From Comamonadaceae bacterium (lineage in GTDB: Bacteria > Pseudomonadota > Gammaproteobacteria > Burkholderiales > Burkholderiaceae_C): a stretch of 64,000 nucleotides of DNA. Position 1 is the first letter of the stretch. Each line of letters opens with the position of its first letter. The DNA is taken from assembly GCA_947451385.1 (NCBI GenBank), contig CANFYZ010000005.1:1-64000 (forward strand), written 5' to 3'. Of the stretch, positions 52,689 through 63,300 are shown piece by piece. The notes beneath the pieces were generated by a model, which was not told the DNA's origin, ran no database searches, and was given only the letters and a program-made list of their open reading frames with translations. The position numbers and the translations under genes were made by a program.

Positions 52689-53066
52689 TCAAGCCGCACC
52701 GGGCGGGAGCAGCGCAGCGACGACGCGCCTGCCTTCGCTGGCCAGCACGTTGTAGGTGCGGCAGGCTGCCGCAGTGTCCATGGTTTCCACGCCAATTCCG
52801 GCTTGGATCAAGGGGGCCAGCCAGGCGGGGCTGGGGAACCGCAATTTCAAGCCGCTGCCGAAGATCACAAGCTCGGGTCGATGAACCAGCAACTGGGCAA
52901 AGTGGTCCGCTTGCAGGTTTTCAAATCGCACCTCAGGCCAGGGGCTGCAGCCGCTTTCACTGTGCACCACCAATCCCCCTGTGTATTTTTGACCACTGAC
53001 CTCGATCCAGCCGGCTTCATAGGCGTTGATGAATGGGGCGTTGAATTGATCGGGTTGAAGTTTCAT
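52689..53066 (-). CDS. Mth938-like domain (DUF498) protein
   Basis: PELVIFGSGLKLRFP, GIGVETMDTAAACRTYNVLASEGRRVVAALL. Confidence 0.88.
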   Translation of the reverse strand: MKLQPDQFNAPFINAYEAGWIEVSGQKYTGGLVVHSESGCSPWPEVRFENLQADHFAQLLVHRPELVIFGSGLKLRFPSPAWLAPLIQAGIGVETMDTAAACRTYNVLASEGRRVVAALLPPGAA

Positions 53067-53187
53067 TCAGGGCAAGCGAAGAAGGACGCATGGGATGGGA
53101 AAGACAATCTGCCCAAGGTCAGAAAATGCCCCCATAACTGTGGTCAAATTATAGGTTTTCCCCAGTGACGATGCCCAGGGAGGGACT

Positions 53188-54417
53188 TTGAAGACGATTC
53201 TTAAATCCGCCAAGCTTGCCAATGTCTGCTACGACATCCGTGGCCCCATCATGGACCGTGCGCGCCAGATGGAAGAAGAAGGGCAAAAAATCATCAAGCT
53301 CAATATCGGCAATTTGGCGGTGTTCGGTTTCGACGCGCCCGAAGAAATCCAGCAAGACATGATTCGCAACCTGCCCAACTCGGCGGGTTACTCCGACAGC
53401 AAGGGCATTTTTGGTGCGCGTAAAGCGGTCATGCATGAAACCCAAAAGCAGGGCATCAAGGGCGTGACGCTGGACGATATTTACCTCGGTAATGGCGCCA
53501 GTGAATTGATTGTGATGGCCACCAACGGCTTGCTCGACAATGGCGACGAATTGTTGTTGCCGGCCCCCGATTACCCCCTGTGGACAGCGGCGACCAGCTT
53601 GTCCGGGGGCACACCCGTGCACTACCTGTGTGACGAAGCCAAAGGCTGGATGCCCGATCTGGACGACATCCGACGCAAAATCACGCCCCGCACCAAAGGG
53701 ATTGTGGTGATCAACCCGAACAACCCCACCGGCGCTCTGTATTCCGACGCCTTGCTGCAAAGCATTGTGCAGATTGCGCGCGAGCATGGCTTGGTGATTT
53801 TTGCCGACGAGGTCTACGACAAAGTCTTGTATGACCAAAACAAGCACACACCGATTGCCAGCCTGAGCACCGATGTGCTGACCTTGACCTTCAACTCACT
53901 GTCCAAAAGTTACCGCTCCTGCGGCTACCGGGCGGGTTGGATGGTGGTTTCTGGGAATAAAAAATCAGCCAAAGACTACATCGAGGGCTTGAACATGCTC
54001 TCGAACATGCGCTTGTGTGCGAATGTGCCGGGGCAATGGGCCATCCAAACCGCCCTCGGTGGCCATCAAAGCATCAACGAGTTGGTGTGCGAAGGCGGCC
54101 GCCTGCGCAAGCAGCGTGACATGGCTTATGACCTCATCACCGCCATCCCCGGCGTGTCGTGTGTCAAGCCCCAGGCTGCTTTGTACATGTTTCCCAAGCT
54201 GGACCCCCAGGTCTATCCGATCCAGGACGATCAGCAATTTTTCTTGGAATTGCTGCAAGAGACCCGGGTGATGCTGGTGCAGGGCACGGGCTTTAACTGG
54301 CCAGACACGGATCACTTTCGCATCGTGTTCCTGCCGCACGAAGACGACCTGCGTGAAGCGATTGGGCGTGTGGCGCAATTTTTGGCTGCAGTGCGCAAAC
54401 GCTGTGGCACCGACTGA
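53188..54417 (+). CDS. PLP-dependent class I/II aminotransferase (AlaA/AlaC-like)
   Basis: INPNNPTGALYS, TFNSLSKSYRSCGYRAGWMV; TTG start. Confidence 0.93.
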   Translation: MKTILKSAKLANVCYDIRGPIMDRARQMEEEGQKIIKLNIGNLAVFGFDAPEEIQQDMIRNLPNSAGYSDSKGIFGARKAVMHETQKQGIKGVTLDDIYLGNGASELIVMATNGLLDNGDELLLPAPDYPLWTAATSLSGGTPVHYLCDEAKGWMPDLDDIRRKITPRTKGIVVINPNNPTGALYSDALLQSIVQIAREHGLVIFADEVYDKVLYDQNKHTPIASLSTDVLTLTFNSLSKSYRSCGYRAGWMVVSGNKKSAKDYIEGLNMLSNMRLCANVPGQWAIQTALGGHQSINELVCEGGRLRKQRDMAYDLITAIPGVSCVKPQAALYMFPKLDPQVYPIQDDQQFFLELLQETRVMLVQGTGFNWPDTDHFRIVFLPHEDDLREAIGRVAQFLAAVRKRCGTD

Positions 54418-54431
54418 GACGAGACCGAGTT

Positions 54432-55754
54432 ATGAAACCGATACAAGTAGGCCTGCTGGGCATTGGCACCGTGGGCAGTGGCACTTTCAATGTGTTGCAA
54501 CGCAACCAAGCAGAAATCCAGCGCCGCGCTGGCCGGGGCATTCAGATCACCATGGTGGCCGATTTGGACATCGCACGCGCCCAGGCGGTGGTGGGCCCCG
54601 ATGTGCACGTTGTGAACGATGCCCGGGCTGTGATTGCCAACCCCGATATCGACATCGTGATTGAGTTGATCGGCGGCTACGGAATTGCCAAAGCCTTGGT
54701 GATGGAGGCCATTGCCGCAGGCAAACACGTGGTGACCGCCAACAAGGCGTTGCTGGCGGTGCATGGCACCGAGATATTCGCGGCCGCTCAGGCCAAAGGC
54801 GTGATGGTGGCGTTTGAAGCGGCCGTGGCCGGCGGCATCCCAATCATCAAAGCGCTGCGTGAGGGCTTGACCGCCAACCGCATCCAGTGGGTGGCAGGCA
54901 TCATCAATGGCACCACCAACTTCATCTTGTCCGAGATGCGCGACAAAGGTCTGGACTTCAGCGTGGTGCTGAAAGAAGCCCAGCGCCTGGGCTACGCCGA
55001 GGCCGACCCCACCTTTGACATCGAAGGTGTGGATGCCGCCCACAAAGTGACGCTGATGAGCGCGATTGCCTTCGGTATTCCGGTGCAGTTTGACAAAGCC
55101 TATGTCGAAGGCATCACCCAACTGGGCGCCGCCGATATCAAATACGCTGAGCAATTGGGCTACCGCATCAAATTGCTGGGCGTGACCAAACGCACCTCAC
55201 AAGGGATTGAGTTGCGAGTGCACCCGAGCTTGGTGCCCACCCAACGCCTGATCGCCAATGTTGAAGGGGCCATGAACGCCGTGATGGTGCAGGGCGATGC
55301 CGTCGGCACGACCTTGTACTACGGCAAGGGCGCAGGGTCCGAGCCCACCGCCAGCGCGGTGATCGCCGATTTGGTGGACATCACGCGTTTGCACACCGCC
55401 GACCCGTTGAACCGGGTGCCGCATCTGGCCTTCCAGCCCGATGCCATGAGCGACCTGGTTGTCTTGCCGATGAGCGAGATTGTGACCAGCTACTACCTGC
55501 GCCTGCGCGTGGCCGACGAAGCGGGCGTGTTGGCCCAATTGACCGGCTTGTTGGCCCATGCCGGCATCAGCATCGATGCAGTATTGCAGCGTGAAGCCGA
55601 CCAGGTCAGCCAAGCGGGCGAGAATCAAACCGATGTGATCATCCTGACCCACGACACACGCGAAGGCACGATGAACGACGTGCTGGCCCAGATGCAGGCG
55701 CTGCCCACGGTGTTGGCACCGATCACCCGCATTCGCAAAGAAGAGCTGAACTGA
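54432..55754 (+). CDS. hom: homoserine dehydrogenase
   Basis: VGLLGIGTVGSGTFNVL, GIINGTTNFILSEM, C-terminal ACT. Confidence 0.97.
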   Translation: MKPIQVGLLGIGTVGSGTFNVLQRNQAEIQRRAGRGIQITMVADLDIARAQAVVGPDVHVVNDARAVIANPDIDIVIELIGGYGIAKALVMEAIAAGKHVVTANKALLAVHGTEIFAAAQAKGVMVAFEAAVAGGIPIIKALREGLTANRIQWVAGIINGTTNFILSEMRDKGLDFSVVLKEAQRLGYAEADPTFDIEGVDAAHKVTLMSAIAFGIPVQFDKAYVEGITQLGAADIKYAEQLGYRIKLLGVTKRTSQGIELRVHPSLVPTQRLIANVEGAMNAVMVQGDAVGTTLYYGKGAGSEPTASAVIADLVDITRLHTADPLNRVPHLAFQPDAMSDLVVLPMSEIVTSYYLRLRVADEAGVLAQLTGLLAHAGISIDAVLQREADQVSQAGENQTDVIILTHDTREGTMNDVLAQMQALPTVLAPITRIRKEELN

Positions 55755-57199
55755 TGCGTTACCTCTCGACCCGCGGTCATGCCGATCGCAAACGCTTTTG
55801 TGAGATTTTGCTGGAAGGCTTGGCACCCGACGGTGGTTTGTACCTGCCCGAGCATTACCCGCAAGTGGACGCGCACATGCTGGCCGATTGGCGTGGCATC
55901 TGGGCGCAACAGGGCTATGCTGGTTTGGCCTTTGCCGTGTTGTCGTTGTACATCGACGACATTCCGGCGGCCGATCTGAAGGCCTTGTGCGACACAACCT
56001 ACACCGAAGCCGTGTTTGGTACGCCGCAAATTGTGCCGCTCAAGCCTTTGCAAGCGCCTGGCGCTGCAGCGCCTGAGTTGCTCCTGGAAGCCTTGTCCAA
56101 CGGACCGACCCTGGCGTTCAAAGACATGGCCATGCAATTGCTCGGCAACCTGTTCGAGTACGAATTGGCCCGCCGAGGGGAAGAGCTGAATATTTTGGGC
56201 GCCACCTCGGGCGACACCGGCAGCGCGGCCGAATACGCCATGCGCGGCAAAAAGGGCGTGCGGGTGTTCATGACCAGCCCGAATGGCCGCATGAGCCCTT
56301 TTCAGCAGGCGCAAATGTTCAGCCTGTTGGACGACAACATCCACAACATCGCCATCGACGGCGTGTTTGACGATTGCCAAGACATTGTCAAAGCGGTGTC
56401 GAACGACCTCGATTTCAAGCGCAAGTACAAAATTGGCACCGTGAACTCGATCAACTGGGCGCGTCTGTTGGCCCAGGTGGTGTATTACTTTGCGGGGTAC
56501 TTCCAGGCCACCCAAACCAATGCGGAAAAGGTGAGCTTTTCCGTGCCCAGCGGCAACTTTGGCAATGTGTGCGCCGGCCACGTGGCCCGCATGATGGGTT
56601 TGCCCATCGCCCAGTTGGTGGTGGCCACCAACGAGAACGATGTGCTCGATGAGTTTTTCCGCACCGGTGTGTACCGTGTGCGCGGTACCGCCGACACGCA
56701 CGAAACCTCCAGCCCCTCCATGGACATTTCCAAGGCCAGCAATTTCGAACGCTTTGTCTTTGATTTGCTCGGCCGCGACGGGGCCCGTGTGGCGCAGCTG
56801 TTTGGCCCGGCCATCAGCCAGCAAGGCCGCTTTGACCTGAGCGCCGACCCCTTGTTTGTCCAAGCGGCCACGCGCTACGGTTTTGTCAGTGGCAAAAGCA
56901 CCCACGCCGACCGCTTGGCCACCATCCGCGATGTGTTTGCACGCTACGGCGTGATGATCGACACGCACACCGCCGATGGCGTCAAAGTGGCGCGTGAGCA
57001 TCTGGTGCCTGGTCAGGCGATGCTGGTGTTGGAGACGGCTTTGCCCATCAAATTTGCCGCCACTTTGGTGGAGGCCTTGGGGCGCGAGCCCGAGAGGCCC
57101 CCGCAGTTCAATGGCATCGAAGCCTTGCCCAAGCGGGTGACGGTGATGCCCGCAGACACGGCCCTGGTGCAACGCTACATCGTCGAACATTGCCATTGA
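55754..57199 (+). CDS. thrC: threonine synthase
   Basis: YLSTRG, GPTLAFKDMAMQLLGN, ATSGDTGSAAEYAM. Confidence 0.97.
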   Translation: MRYLSTRGHADRKRFCEILLEGLAPDGGLYLPEHYPQVDAHMLADWRGIWAQQGYAGLAFAVLSLYIDDIPAADLKALCDTTYTEAVFGTPQIVPLKPLQAPGAAAPELLLEALSNGPTLAFKDMAMQLLGNLFEYELARRGEELNILGATSGDTGSAAEYAMRGKKGVRVFMTSPNGRMSPFQQAQMFSLLDDNIHNIAIDGVFDDCQDIVKAVSNDLDFKRKYKIGTVNSINWARLLAQVVYYFAGYFQATQTNAEKVSFSVPSGNFGNVCAGHVARMMGLPIAQLVVATNENDVLDEFFRTGVYRVRGTADTHETSSPSMDISKASNFERFVFDLLGRDGARVAQLFGPAISQQGRFDLSADPLFVQAATRYGFVSGKSTHADRLATIRDVFARYGVMIDTHTADGVKVAREHLVPGQAMLVLETALPIKFAATLVEALGREPERPPQFNGIEALPKRVTVMPADTALVQRYIVEHCH

Positions 57200-57203
57200 G
57201 ATC

Positions 57204-58511
57204 ATGACTTCCGCCCAGATTGCTTCTGCCGCGCCGCCTCGCCCGGGCTTGATGCCCTTGGACGAGGCTTTGTCGCAGTTGTTGGCCTGTGCCCAGCCTT
57301 TGAATGGGGTGGAGACGGTCGCCACCTTTGACGCCGATGGCCGGGTCCTGGCGCAAGACATCGTCTCGGCGCTGCAAGTGCCGCCGCAAGACAATTCCTC
57401 CATGGACGGTTATGCCGTGCGCTGTGCGGATGTGAGATCGCCCGGCGCCCCACTGCGCGTCACGCAGCGGATCGCCGCTGGACAAGCTGGCGTGGCCTTG
57501 CAGACCGGTGAAGCGGCACGGATTTTCACCGGAGCGCCCATTCCGCCGGGTGCCGATGCCGTGGTGATGCAAGAGGACACCGTCCTCGTGCCGCAAGCGG
57601 ATGCTTCGGCCGTGCCAGAGGTTCAGGTGCAGACCGTGCCGCAGCCGGGGCAGTGGATCCGCCGCAGCGGCGAAGACGTGACCCGCGGCGCTTGCGTGCT
57701 GCAAAGCGGCGAGCGTTTGCACCCTGCCAGCCTGGGCTTGGCCGCCAGCATTGGCTTGGCGCATCTGCAGGTTCAGCGCAAACCCCGTGTGGCCTTGTTT
57801 TCAACTGGTGACGAGTTGGTCATGCCAGGCGATGTGCCGCCCGAGGCCATGCCTGAAGGTGCGATTTACAACTCCAACCGTTTCTTTTTGCGCGCGTTGT
57901 TGCATCGCTTGGGTTGCGAGGTGAGCGATCTGGGCATCGTGCCGGACCGACGTGAAACCACCATCGCCGCATTGAAGTCCGCAGCCGATCACCATGACCT
58001 GATCTTGACCAGCGGCGGCGTGTCGGTTGGCGAAGAGGACCACATCAAGCCGTCGGTGCAAAGCCTGGGGGGATTGAATCTGTGGCAAATCGGCATGAAA
58101 CCCGGCAAGCCCTTTGCCTACGGCTGGGTGCAGCGCGACCCGGTGGCGACTGACGGGTCTGCACCTGGGCGAGCGCATTTCATCGGCTTGCCCGGCAATC
58201 CAGTGTCCAGCTTCGTGACCTTTTTGCTCTTGGTTCGGCCTTTTGTTTTGCAACTGCAAGGCGCCAGACAAACCCAAGTCCAGCGACAGACACTGCCTGC
58301 TCATTTCGATTTGCCCAAGGCCGACCGACGTCGCGAATTCTTGCGCGTGCGGCGCAATGCACAAGGCGGCTTGGATCTTTTCCCGAACCAAAGCTCTGGC
58401 GTGTTGACCTCGGCGGTCTGGGGCGATGGTTTGCTGGACAATCCGGCCGGCACCACCATTCACTATGGCGACCAGGTCAGTTACCTCGCCTTTGCGGATT
58501 TGCTGTCATGA
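57204..58511 (+). CDS. moeA: molybdopterin molybdotransferase
   Basis: DNSSMDGYAVR, FSTGDELV, TSGGVSVGEEDHIK, GLPGNPVSSFVTF. Confidence 0.96.
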   Translation: MTSAQIASAAPPRPGLMPLDEALSQLLACAQPLNGVETVATFDADGRVLAQDIVSALQVPPQDNSSMDGYAVRCADVRSPGAPLRVTQRIAAGQAGVALQTGEAARIFTGAPIPPGADAVVMQEDTVLVPQADASAVPEVQVQTVPQPGQWIRRSGEDVTRGACVLQSGERLHPASLGLAASIGLAHLQVQRKPRVALFSTGDELVMPGDVPPEAMPEGAIYNSNRFFLRALLHRLGCEVSDLGIVPDRRETTIAALKSAADHHDLILTSGGVSVGEEDHIKPSVQSLGGLNLWQIGMKPGKPFAYGWVQRDPVATDGSAPGRAHFIGLPGNPVSSFVTFLLLVRPFVLQLQGARQTQVQRQTLPAHFDLPKADRRREFLRVRRNAQGGLDLFPNQSSGVLTSAVWGDGLLDNPAGTTIHYGDQVSYLAFADLLS

Positions 58512-58551
58512 CCTGTGTTGACCTGTCTTTGCGGCTGAGGAGGCTGATGCC

Positions 58552-58803
58552 ATGATGGTTGTGCAAGTGCGCTATTTCGCCTCGATCCGGGAAGCCCTGG
58601 GCTGCGGCAGCGAAACCTGGCAAACCGCGGCCAGCACCGTGGGCGAATTGCGCGACGAGTTGTTGGCGCGGGGCGAGGCCTATGCCTGTCTGTCCGGTGA
58701 CAAACCGGTGCGCATCGCTTTGAATCAGGTGATGTGTCAGGCCAGCGATGCGCTGAGCCCAGGGTGCGAGGTTGGCTTTTTTCCGCCTGTGACGGGGGGC
58801 TGA
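58552..58803 (+). CDS. moaD: molybdopterin synthase sulfur carrier subunit
   Basis: Ubiquitin-like, RYFASIREALG, C-terminal PPVTGG. Confidence 0.94.
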   Translation: MMVVQVRYFASIREALGCGSETWQTAASTVGELRDELLARGEAYACLSGDKPVRIALNQVMCQASDALSPGCEVGFFPPVTGG

Positions 58804-58807
58804 AGTG

Positions 58808-59293
58808 ATGACCGGTCGCGTCAGCATCCAAACTGAAGATTTCAATCTGAGCGCGGAGATTGAACGCTTGCGCCAAGGCGATGCCCGCGTTGGCGCCGTC
58901 TGTAGTTTTGTCGGCACGGTGCGCGATACACGGGCCCTGACGGGACAGGCGCAGGATCAGGTGCACAACATGACGCTGGAGCATTACCCTGGCATGACCG
59001 AAAAGTCGATCGAAGCCATGATCGATGCGGCGCATCAGCGTTTTGACATTTACCAGGCCCGGGTGATTCACCGCATTGGTGAGTTGGCCCCCAGCGACCA
59101 GATTGTGATGGTGGCCGTGACTTCGGCGCACCGGGGCGAGAGTTTCAAAGCCTGTGAGTTCTTGATGGACTACCTCAAAACCCAGGCGCCTTTTTGGAAA
59201 AAAGAGCTCACCCCACAAGGCGCTCAGTGGGTGGATGCGCGCGTGTCAGACGATCAGGCTTTGGCGCGTTGGGGAATCCAGGCCACGAACTGA
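58808..59293 (+). CDS. moaE: molybdopterin synthase catalytic subunit
   Basis: VGAVCSFVGTVRD, LEHYPGMTEKSIEAM, HRGESFKACEFLMDYLKTQAPFWKKE. Confidence 0.96.
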   Translation: MTGRVSIQTEDFNLSAEIERLRQGDARVGAVCSFVGTVRDTRALTGQAQDQVHNMTLEHYPGMTEKSIEAMIDAAHQRFDIYQARVIHRIGELAPSDQIVMVAVTSAHRGESFKACEFLMDYLKTQAPFWKKELTPQGAQWVDARVSDDQALARWGIQATN

Positions 59294-59320
59294 GGCCTGA
59301 AACTGAAGGCCCGTCTGGCC

Positions 59321-59914
59321 TCAGGGCTTACCGCCGGGAACAGGGGCAGCTGGCACAGCTCCTGGAGCCGCACCTGGCACCGCGCCCGGCACCGCGCCTG
59401 GGGCCCCGCCGGGTCCTGGGATGGGGGCTTTGCCACCAGGCACATTGACCACGGGTGCAACGACGATGGGCGGTTGCCCGGCCACGGCGGGAGCCACCAC
59501 TTTCGGCGGTGCATCCGCGCGGCTGGTGCCCGCCATCAAGGAAGAGCGTTCTTTGTCCACTGTTTCGGGCTGTTTAGGTGGCGCGCCGGTGGCCGTTTCG
59601 ATGAACTGGTCCAGGATTTGACCCAGAGCGGGTGAATCGGAATGCCCAAACCAGTTGGGACGATTGCTGTTGATGTACTGTAATTTTTCAAGCGAACACA
59701 CCGGCCCATTGCGGTTCAACCACTCAGAAATCGCCACATACCGATCGTTCGGATGGTGAATGCTGAAGGCCAGGCCACGAATCTCGGCCACCATGCACCG
59801 GGGGGCCGATGGCGATTTGGTGGCGGTCGTTGCCGCCTGCGCCGATCCGATCAAAGCGAATGCAATCAGGCGTTGGAGCCAATAAATTCGACGAGCATGG
59901 AGCGAAGTGGACAT
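59321..59914 (-). CDS. uncharacterised exported protein with Pro/Gly/Ala/Val-rich C-terminal tail
   Basis: Signal-like N-terminus ending AFALIGSAQA; tail PGPGGAPGAVPGAVPGAAPGAVPAAPVPGGKP; start moved to the internal Met. Confidence 0.7.
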   Translation of the reverse strand: MSTSLHARRIYWLQRLIAFALIGSAQAATTATKSPSAPRCMVAEIRGLAFSIHHPNDRYVAISEWLNRNGPVCSLEKLQYINSNRPNWFGHSDSPALGQILDQFIETATGAPPKQPETVDKERSSLMAGTSRADAPPKVVAPAVAGQPPIVVAPVVNVPGGKAPIPGPGGAPGAVPGAVPGAAPGAVPAAPVPGGKP

Positions 59915-59933
59915 GGTGTTCCTTGGGCAGCGG

Positions 59934-60491
59934 TCAGTGGCTGTAAATGGGCTTGGCCGTCGAGGGCGAATCGGTGGTCTCACCCTCCATCGGCGGCGGG
60001 GGTGTATCCATGCGCCAATTGGCTTGCTGAATCGCTTGCCCCATCAAATGCAGCAGACCGTGCAGCAGAGAGGATTGCAATCCTAGTTGGCAGGAACGTC
60101 CGGTGGCGCCTTCGCCACTGAGGTCCTTGAACACCACATTCAAGGTGCCACTGGAATGCATGTTCAACTGCACATCGGTGACCAAGATAGGCTCTTCACC
60201 CAGCGGCAGCACCGGGGCCTCGCTGCTGAAGGGGGTTTTGAAATCGGCTTTTTCAAGAAAAGTTTCGCGTTGAAGCTCGGTCAACATGTGTTGCGCCGAC
60301 GGATCAGCCACCACGACCTGAGGGTTTTGAGTTTCCAACTGCACCACAGAAGTTTGTAAGTGGGGCAAAAGTCGTCCGGTCAACCGCCGAGTCAGCCACA
60401 AGCGAAACTCTTGGCCGTCTTGGGTATTGATGCGCAGCATCAGGCGATCTTGCCTTTCTGCGTAGTTCACCGAAATTTGGTGGATGTTCAT
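59934..60491 (-). CDS. uncharacterised protein
   Basis: 185 aa ORF with plausible coding composition, no family recognised. Confidence 0.65.
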   Translation of the reverse strand: MNIHQISVNYAERQDRLMLRINTQDGQEFRLWLTRRLTGRLLPHLQTSVVQLETQNPQVVVADPSAQHMLTELQRETFLEKADFKTPFSSEAPVLPLGEEPILVTDVQLNMHSSGTLNVVFKDLSGEGATGRSCQLGLQSSLLHGLLHLMGQAIQQANWRMDTPPPPMEGETTDSPSTAKPIYSH

Positions 60492-60516
60492 TTTTTGATT
60501 TTAGGCAAATGTGAAG

Positions 60517-60546
60517 CCCTTGGGAGACTTGAAAATGGCCTATTCA
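60517..60546 (+). promoter_or_regulatory. candidate sigma-32 (heat shock) promoter of clpB
   Basis: CCCTTGGG - 13 nt - GCCTATTCA versus CCCTTGAA / CCCCATTTA. Confidence 0.45.
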
Positions 60547-60577
60547 GCACAAGCTTGAAAAAAACAGGAGTTTATCC

Positions 60578-63184
60578 ATGCGAATTGACAAGTTAACCAC
60601 CAAATTTCAAGAAGCCCTGAGCGAGGCTCAAACTTTGGCACTGGGTCAAGACCATGCTTACATCGATCCGGCGCACGTTCTGCTGGCCATGCTGCGCCAA
60701 GATGACGGCCCCAAGCCCTTGCTGGAGCGCGCGGGGGTCAATGTGGTGGGACTGACCTTGGCAGCCGACGCGGCGGTCAAGCGTTTGCCGCAAGTCACGG
60801 GCCAAGATCAGGTGCAAGTCGGACCTGATCTGGTCAAACTGTTGCAAGTGGCCGAAAAAGAGTCCATCAAACGCGGCGACGCCTTTGTGGCCGGGGAGTT
60901 GTTTTTGTTGGCGCTGACCGACAGCAAATCCGAGTTAGGCCGGATCGTCAAAGAAAACGGCTTGTCGCGTAAAAGTCTGGAGTTAGCGATAGACGCTGTG
61001 CGCGGCGGCCAAAGTGTCAATTCTGCTGATTCTGAGGGCCAGCGGGAGGCCTTGAAAAAGTACTGTGTTGATTTAACCGAGCGGGCGCGGCTGGGCAAGC
61101 TGGACCCGGTGATTGGCCGCGACGACGAAATCCGCCGCGCCATCCAGGTGCTGCAACGCCGTACCAAAAACAACCCGGTTTTGATCGGCGAGCCGGGGGT
61201 CGGCAAAACGGCCATTGTGGAAGGCCTGGCGCAGCGCATTGTGGCTGGTGAGGTGCCTGACTCGTTGCGCGGCAAACGGGTTTTGTCCTTGGACATGGCT
61301 TCGTTGCTGGCGGGGGCCAAGTTCCGGGGCGAATTCGAGGAGCGTTTGAAAACCGTGCTCAACGAGTTGGCCAAAGATGAAGGCATGACGATTGTCTTTA
61401 TCGACGAATTACACACCATGGTGGGTGCCGGCAAGGCCGAAGGCGCGATGGATGCCGGCAATATGCTCAAACCTGCGCTGGCGCGGGGAGAGTTGCATTG
61501 CGTGGGTGCGACCACGCTGGACGAATACCGCAAGTACATCGAAAAAGATGCGGCATTAGAGCGGCGCTTTCAGAAGATTTTGGTGGGCGAACCCTCGGTG
61601 GAAGCGACCATTGCCATTTTGCGTGGCTTGCAAGAAAAGTATGAAGTCCATCACGGCGTGGACATCACCGACCCGGCCATTGTGGCTGCGGCCGAGTTGA
61701 GTCACCGCTACATCACGGACCGTTTCTTGCCGGACAAAGCCATCGATTTGATCGATGAAGCGGCCGCCAAAATCAAAATTGAAATCGACTCCAAGCCCGA
61801 GGTCATCGACAAGTTGGACCGTCGATTGATTCAGCTGCAAATTGAGCGCGAAGCGATCAAGAAAGAAAAAGACGAGGCCTCGCGCAAACGGTTGGAGTTG
61901 ATCGAGGAAGAAATCGTCAAGTTGAAAAAAGAAGCTGCCGACTTAGAGGAAATTTGGCGCTCAGAGAAAGCGCAAGCCCAAGGCAGTCAGCATGTGCGCG
62001 AGCAGATCGATCAGCTGCGTCAGCAGATCGAGGCGCATACCCGCAAGGGCGATTTCAACAAAGTCGCGGAGCTGCAATACGGCAAGTTGCCCGAGTTGGA
62101 AAAGTTGCTGAAAGTAGCCCAGGCCAAAGAGACTGGCAAAACCGCCGGTACCGGTCACCGTTTGCTGCGAACCCAGGTCGGGGCAGAAGAAATTGCCGAA
62201 GTGGTGAGTCGCGCCACCGGCATTCCGGTGGCCAAAATGATGCAAGGCGAGCGAGATAAATTGCTGCAGATGGAAGCCAAGCTGCACCAGCGGGTGATCG
62301 GTCAAGACGAAGCCATCAGTGCGGTGGCCAATGCGATTCGCCGTTCTCGCTCGGGCCTGTCGGACCCGAACCGTCCCACCGGCTCCTTCTTGTTCCTGGG
62401 CCCCACGGGGGTCGGCAAGACCGAGCTGTGCAAGGCTTTGGCGGGCTTTTTGTTTGACAGCGAAGAGCACCTGATCCGCATCGACATGAGTGAGTTCATG
62501 GAGAAGCATTCGGTCGCCCGTTTGATCGGCGCGCCGCCCGGCTATGTGGGCTATGAAGAGGGCGGTTACTTGACCGAAGCGGTGCGCCGCAAACCCTATT
62601 CGGTGTTGCTGCTCGACGAGGTGGAGAAAGCGCACCCCGATGTGTTCAACGTGTTGTTGCAGGTGCTGGACGATGGGCGTTTGACCGATGGCCAAGGCCG
62701 CACCGTGGACTTCAAAAACACGGTGATTGTGATGACCTCCAATATCGGCTCACAAATGATTCAAAGCCGGGTCGGCGAGCCTTACGACGATGTGAAAGAG
62801 GCGGTGTGGGGCGAGTTGAAAAACTACTTCCGTCCCGAGTTTTTGAACCGGATTGACGAGACGGTGGTCTTTCACTCGCTGGATGCGCGGCATATCGAGT
62901 CCATTGCCCGGATTCAAATCCAGGCCTTGGCGAACCGTTTGTCCAAGTTGGAGTTGTCATTTGACGTCTCCGAAGCGGCTTATGCCGAGTTGGCCAAAGT
63001 AGGTTTTGATCCGGTCTTCGGCGCCAGGCCGCTGAAGCGGGCGATCCAGCAGCGGATTGAAAACCCGCTGTCCAAGTTGTTGCTAGAAGGTCATTTCCTG
63101 CCCAAGTCCACCATTCCAGTGGATGTGGACCCGGTGCGTGAGCCCGGCGTGTTCAAGTTCGACCGAGTCATGGCCGCCGAGTGA
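60578..63184 (+). CDS. clpB: ATP-dependent chaperone ClpB
   Basis: 868 aa; two Walker A motifs [16 protein letters not shown] and [15 protein letters not shown], middle coiled-coil. Confidence 0.98.
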   Translation: MRIDKLTTKFQEALSEAQTLALGQDHAYIDPAHVLLAMLRQDDGPKPLLERAGVNVVGLTLAADAAVKRLPQVTGQDQVQVGPDLVKLLQVAEKESIKRGDAFVAGELFLLALTDSKSELGRIVKENGLSRKSLELAIDAVRGGQSVNSADSEGQREALKKYCVDLTERARLGKLDPVIGRDDEIRRAIQVLQRRTKNNPVLIGEPGVGKTAIVEGLAQRIVAGEVPDSLRGKRVLSLDMASLLAGAKFRGEFEERLKTVLNELAKDEGMTIVFIDELHTMVGAGKAEGAMDAGNMLKPALARGELHCVGATTLDEYRKYIEKDAALERRFQKILVGEPSVEATIAILRGLQEKYEVHHGVDITDPAIVAAAELSHRYITDRFLPDKAIDLIDEAAAKIKIEIDSKPEVIDKLDRRLIQLQIEREAIKKEKDEASRKRLELIEEEIVKLKKEAADLEEIWRSEKAQAQGSQHVREQIDQLRQQIEAHTRKGDFNKVAELQYGKLPELEKLLKVAQAKETGKTAGTGHRLLRTQVGAEEIAEVVSRATGIPVAKMMQGERDKLLQMEAKLHQRVIGQDEAISAVANAIRRSRSGLSDPNRPTGSFLFLGPTGVGKTELCKALAGFLFDSEEHLIRIDMSEFMEKHSVARLIGAPPGYVGYEEGGYLTEAVRRKPYSVLLLDEVEKAHPDVFNVLLQVLDDGRLTDGQGRTVDFKNTVIVMTSNIGSQMIQSRVGEPYDDVKEAVWGELKNYFRPEFLNRIDETVVFHSLDARHIESIARIQIQALANRLSKLELSFDVSEAAYAELAKVGFDPVFGARPLKRAIQQRIENPLSKLLLEGHFLPKSTIPVDVDPVREPGVFKFDRVMAAE

Positions 63185-63208
63185 GCCACTGAGCACGGTC
63201 GAAGCACG

Positions 63209-63234
63209 GCCGACGCAGGGCCGACGCAGGGCCG
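63209..63234. repeat. short tandem repeat (11 bp, GCCGACGCAGG x 2 plus GCCG)
   Basis: Read directly from sequence. Confidence 0.8.
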
Positions 63235-63300
63235 CTATGATCTCAGGAGTTTTGCAGCCGTTCCGCCCTGAACGGACTCCTTTTTCATTCGAGCTGCCCA

